From IMG/VR virus record IMGVR_UViG_3300034073_002206, positions 1 through 41,896 of that record: DNA of 41,896 nucleotides, one strand, 5' to 3'. Origin of the DNA: a virus. Positions 41,512 through 41,896 of this stretch are shown here, piece after piece (the stretch's first letter is position 1; every line of letters begins with the position of its first letter). The notes under the pieces are model-generated. The model did not search any database, was not told the origin of the DNA, and saw only the letters and a list, made by a program, of their open reading frames with translations. The position numbers and the translations under genes are program-made.

Positions 41512-41724
41512 TTAGTCAGCCCAGTTTTCATCGTTTTCATCGTCTTCTGTTTCTTCGCTTTTGTCTGCATAATCGCTCATTATAACAAGACTAACACCAG
41601 TGTGACTGGCAAGCTCTTCAACTAGAGCTGCAATTTTATGTAGCAGATCAACGTGATCGTAATGATCGTCTCCATCACACTCAAAACTAACACTCATACC
41701 TGCATGTTTAAACTCTAGTTCCAT
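41512..41724 (-). CDS. Small acidic hypothetical protein
   Basis: 70 residues, ATG 41724 preceded by AAGGAT. Beta hairpin start (MELEFKHAGMSVSFECDGDD), a helix (LLHKIAALVEELASHTG) and a very acidic tail (DKSEETEDDENDENWAD). It lies between the tmRNA and tRNA genes. The RBS, codon use and acidity suggest a real gene rather than part of the RNA. No family recognised. Confidence 0.65.
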   Translation of the reverse strand: MELEFKHAGMSVSFECDGDDHYDHVDLLHKIAALVEELASHTGVSLVIMSDYADKSEETEDDENDENWAD

Positions 41725-41748
41725 ATTTATCCTTTAGTTGTGTTGTGT

Positions 41749-41896
41749 GGCGGTTGTTGGCTAATAAGGTCAACCGCCTAAACCCCAGCCTAGCTTATGC
41801 TGCTAAGGCAAATACCTCATCGTTGGCATTTATTCTATTCGCTTCTATGGCCAGCTAGTGCTAACCCTACGGCTTCTGCATTGCCGAGTTGTCCAC
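41749..41896 (-). ncRNA. ssrA: tmRNA (ssrA), coding piece, 5' part beyond window
   Basis: On the - strand, 41827 down to 41795 encodes ANDEVFALAA followed by TAA, a canonical proteolysis tag, with resume codon GCC at 41825-41827 preceded by AATAAAT. Upstream lies structured sequence fitting pseudoknot PK1: GGTTAGC and GCTGGCC can pair over 7 bp across 4 nt. Downstream is a helix GGCGGTTG/CAACCGCC (41771-41778 with 41749-41756). No T-arm or CCA half is found between the tag and the next gene, so the acceptor part is either missing or, as in permuted two-piece tmRNAs, lies on the other side, beyond the window. The tag is close to betaproteobacterial tags from memory. Confidence 0.8.

Noticed and set aside
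41409-41531. 40-residue ORF on the - strand (MKTGLTNSLEYIKLTDPKLY...)
   Set aside because: Composition looks protein-like, but it starts within the acidic gene, has no clear RBS and runs into tRNA-Gly(GCC). A peptide cannot be excluded.
41500-41748. The 3' half of a standard one-piece tmRNA
   Set aside because: No T-arm consensus or CCA end found on the - strand here, and a good coding gene with RBS occupies the space.

Overview
This window looks like part of the genome of a lytic tailed dsDNA phage (Caudoviricetes) of an aquatic Gram-negative bacterium. It is AT-rich and tightly packed. Structural and lysis genes lie on the + strand (1-17356). Replication, nucleotide-metabolism and regulatory genes plus RNA genes lie on the - strand (17390-41896). 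The two blocks converge on one bidirectional terminator at 17360-17388. A two-component spanin and an ADP-heptose-type sugar epimerase argue for a host with an outer membrane. The tmRNA tag (ANDEVFALAA) and the apparently permuted tmRNA layout point to a proteobacterium, alpha or beta; this is inference.

+ strand: (i) 1-2863 is a metabolic cassette of a 5'-truncated carbamoyltransferase, a heme oxygenase and a ferredoxin-dependent bilin reductase of PcyA/PcyX type. Both bilin genes carry a perfect or near-perfect terminator-like hairpin inside the start of their reading frames. (ii) 2925-7000 holds a self-cleaving S74 tail fibre, a glycine-rich adhesin-like protein and a probable fibre-assembly protein. 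(iii) 7000-8428 is the lysis cassette: i-spanin, o-spanin lipoprotein and GH19 endolysin. (iv) 8453-14588 is a run of exported and membrane proteins of unknown function, led by an Asn/Thr/Ser repeat protein. (v) 14610-17356 holds PhoH, a small membrane protein, a class III nucleotide cyclase and a conserved phage protein.

- strand, in the direction of transcription from the right end: a partial tmRNA gene, tRNA-Gly(GCC), tRNA-Gly(UCC), a complete AhpC-AhpD peroxidase pair, tRNA-Val(UAC), and two near-identical CAU tRNAs that bracket a three-gene cassette. Then come small early genes, HTH proteins, and an NAD-dependent DNA ligase split into two genes. Next are the DnaB-type helicase, primase, epimerase, family A DNA polymerase, SF2 helicase, a probable SSB, SbcD/SbcC and a PD-(D/E)xK nuclease. 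Last are flap exonuclease, dUTPase and a B12-dependent ribonucleotide reductase.

The - strand is punctuated by six near-consensus sigma70 promoters, all with exactly 17-bp spacers, each at an operon boundary. At least one promoter predicts a leaderless mRNA. Terminators sit directly after the genes expected to be most highly expressed (SSB, two HTH proteins). The most notable features are the intragenic terminators in the bilin genes, the phage tmRNA, the AhpCD pair, the nucleotide cyclase and the uncharacterised envelope-protein cluster.
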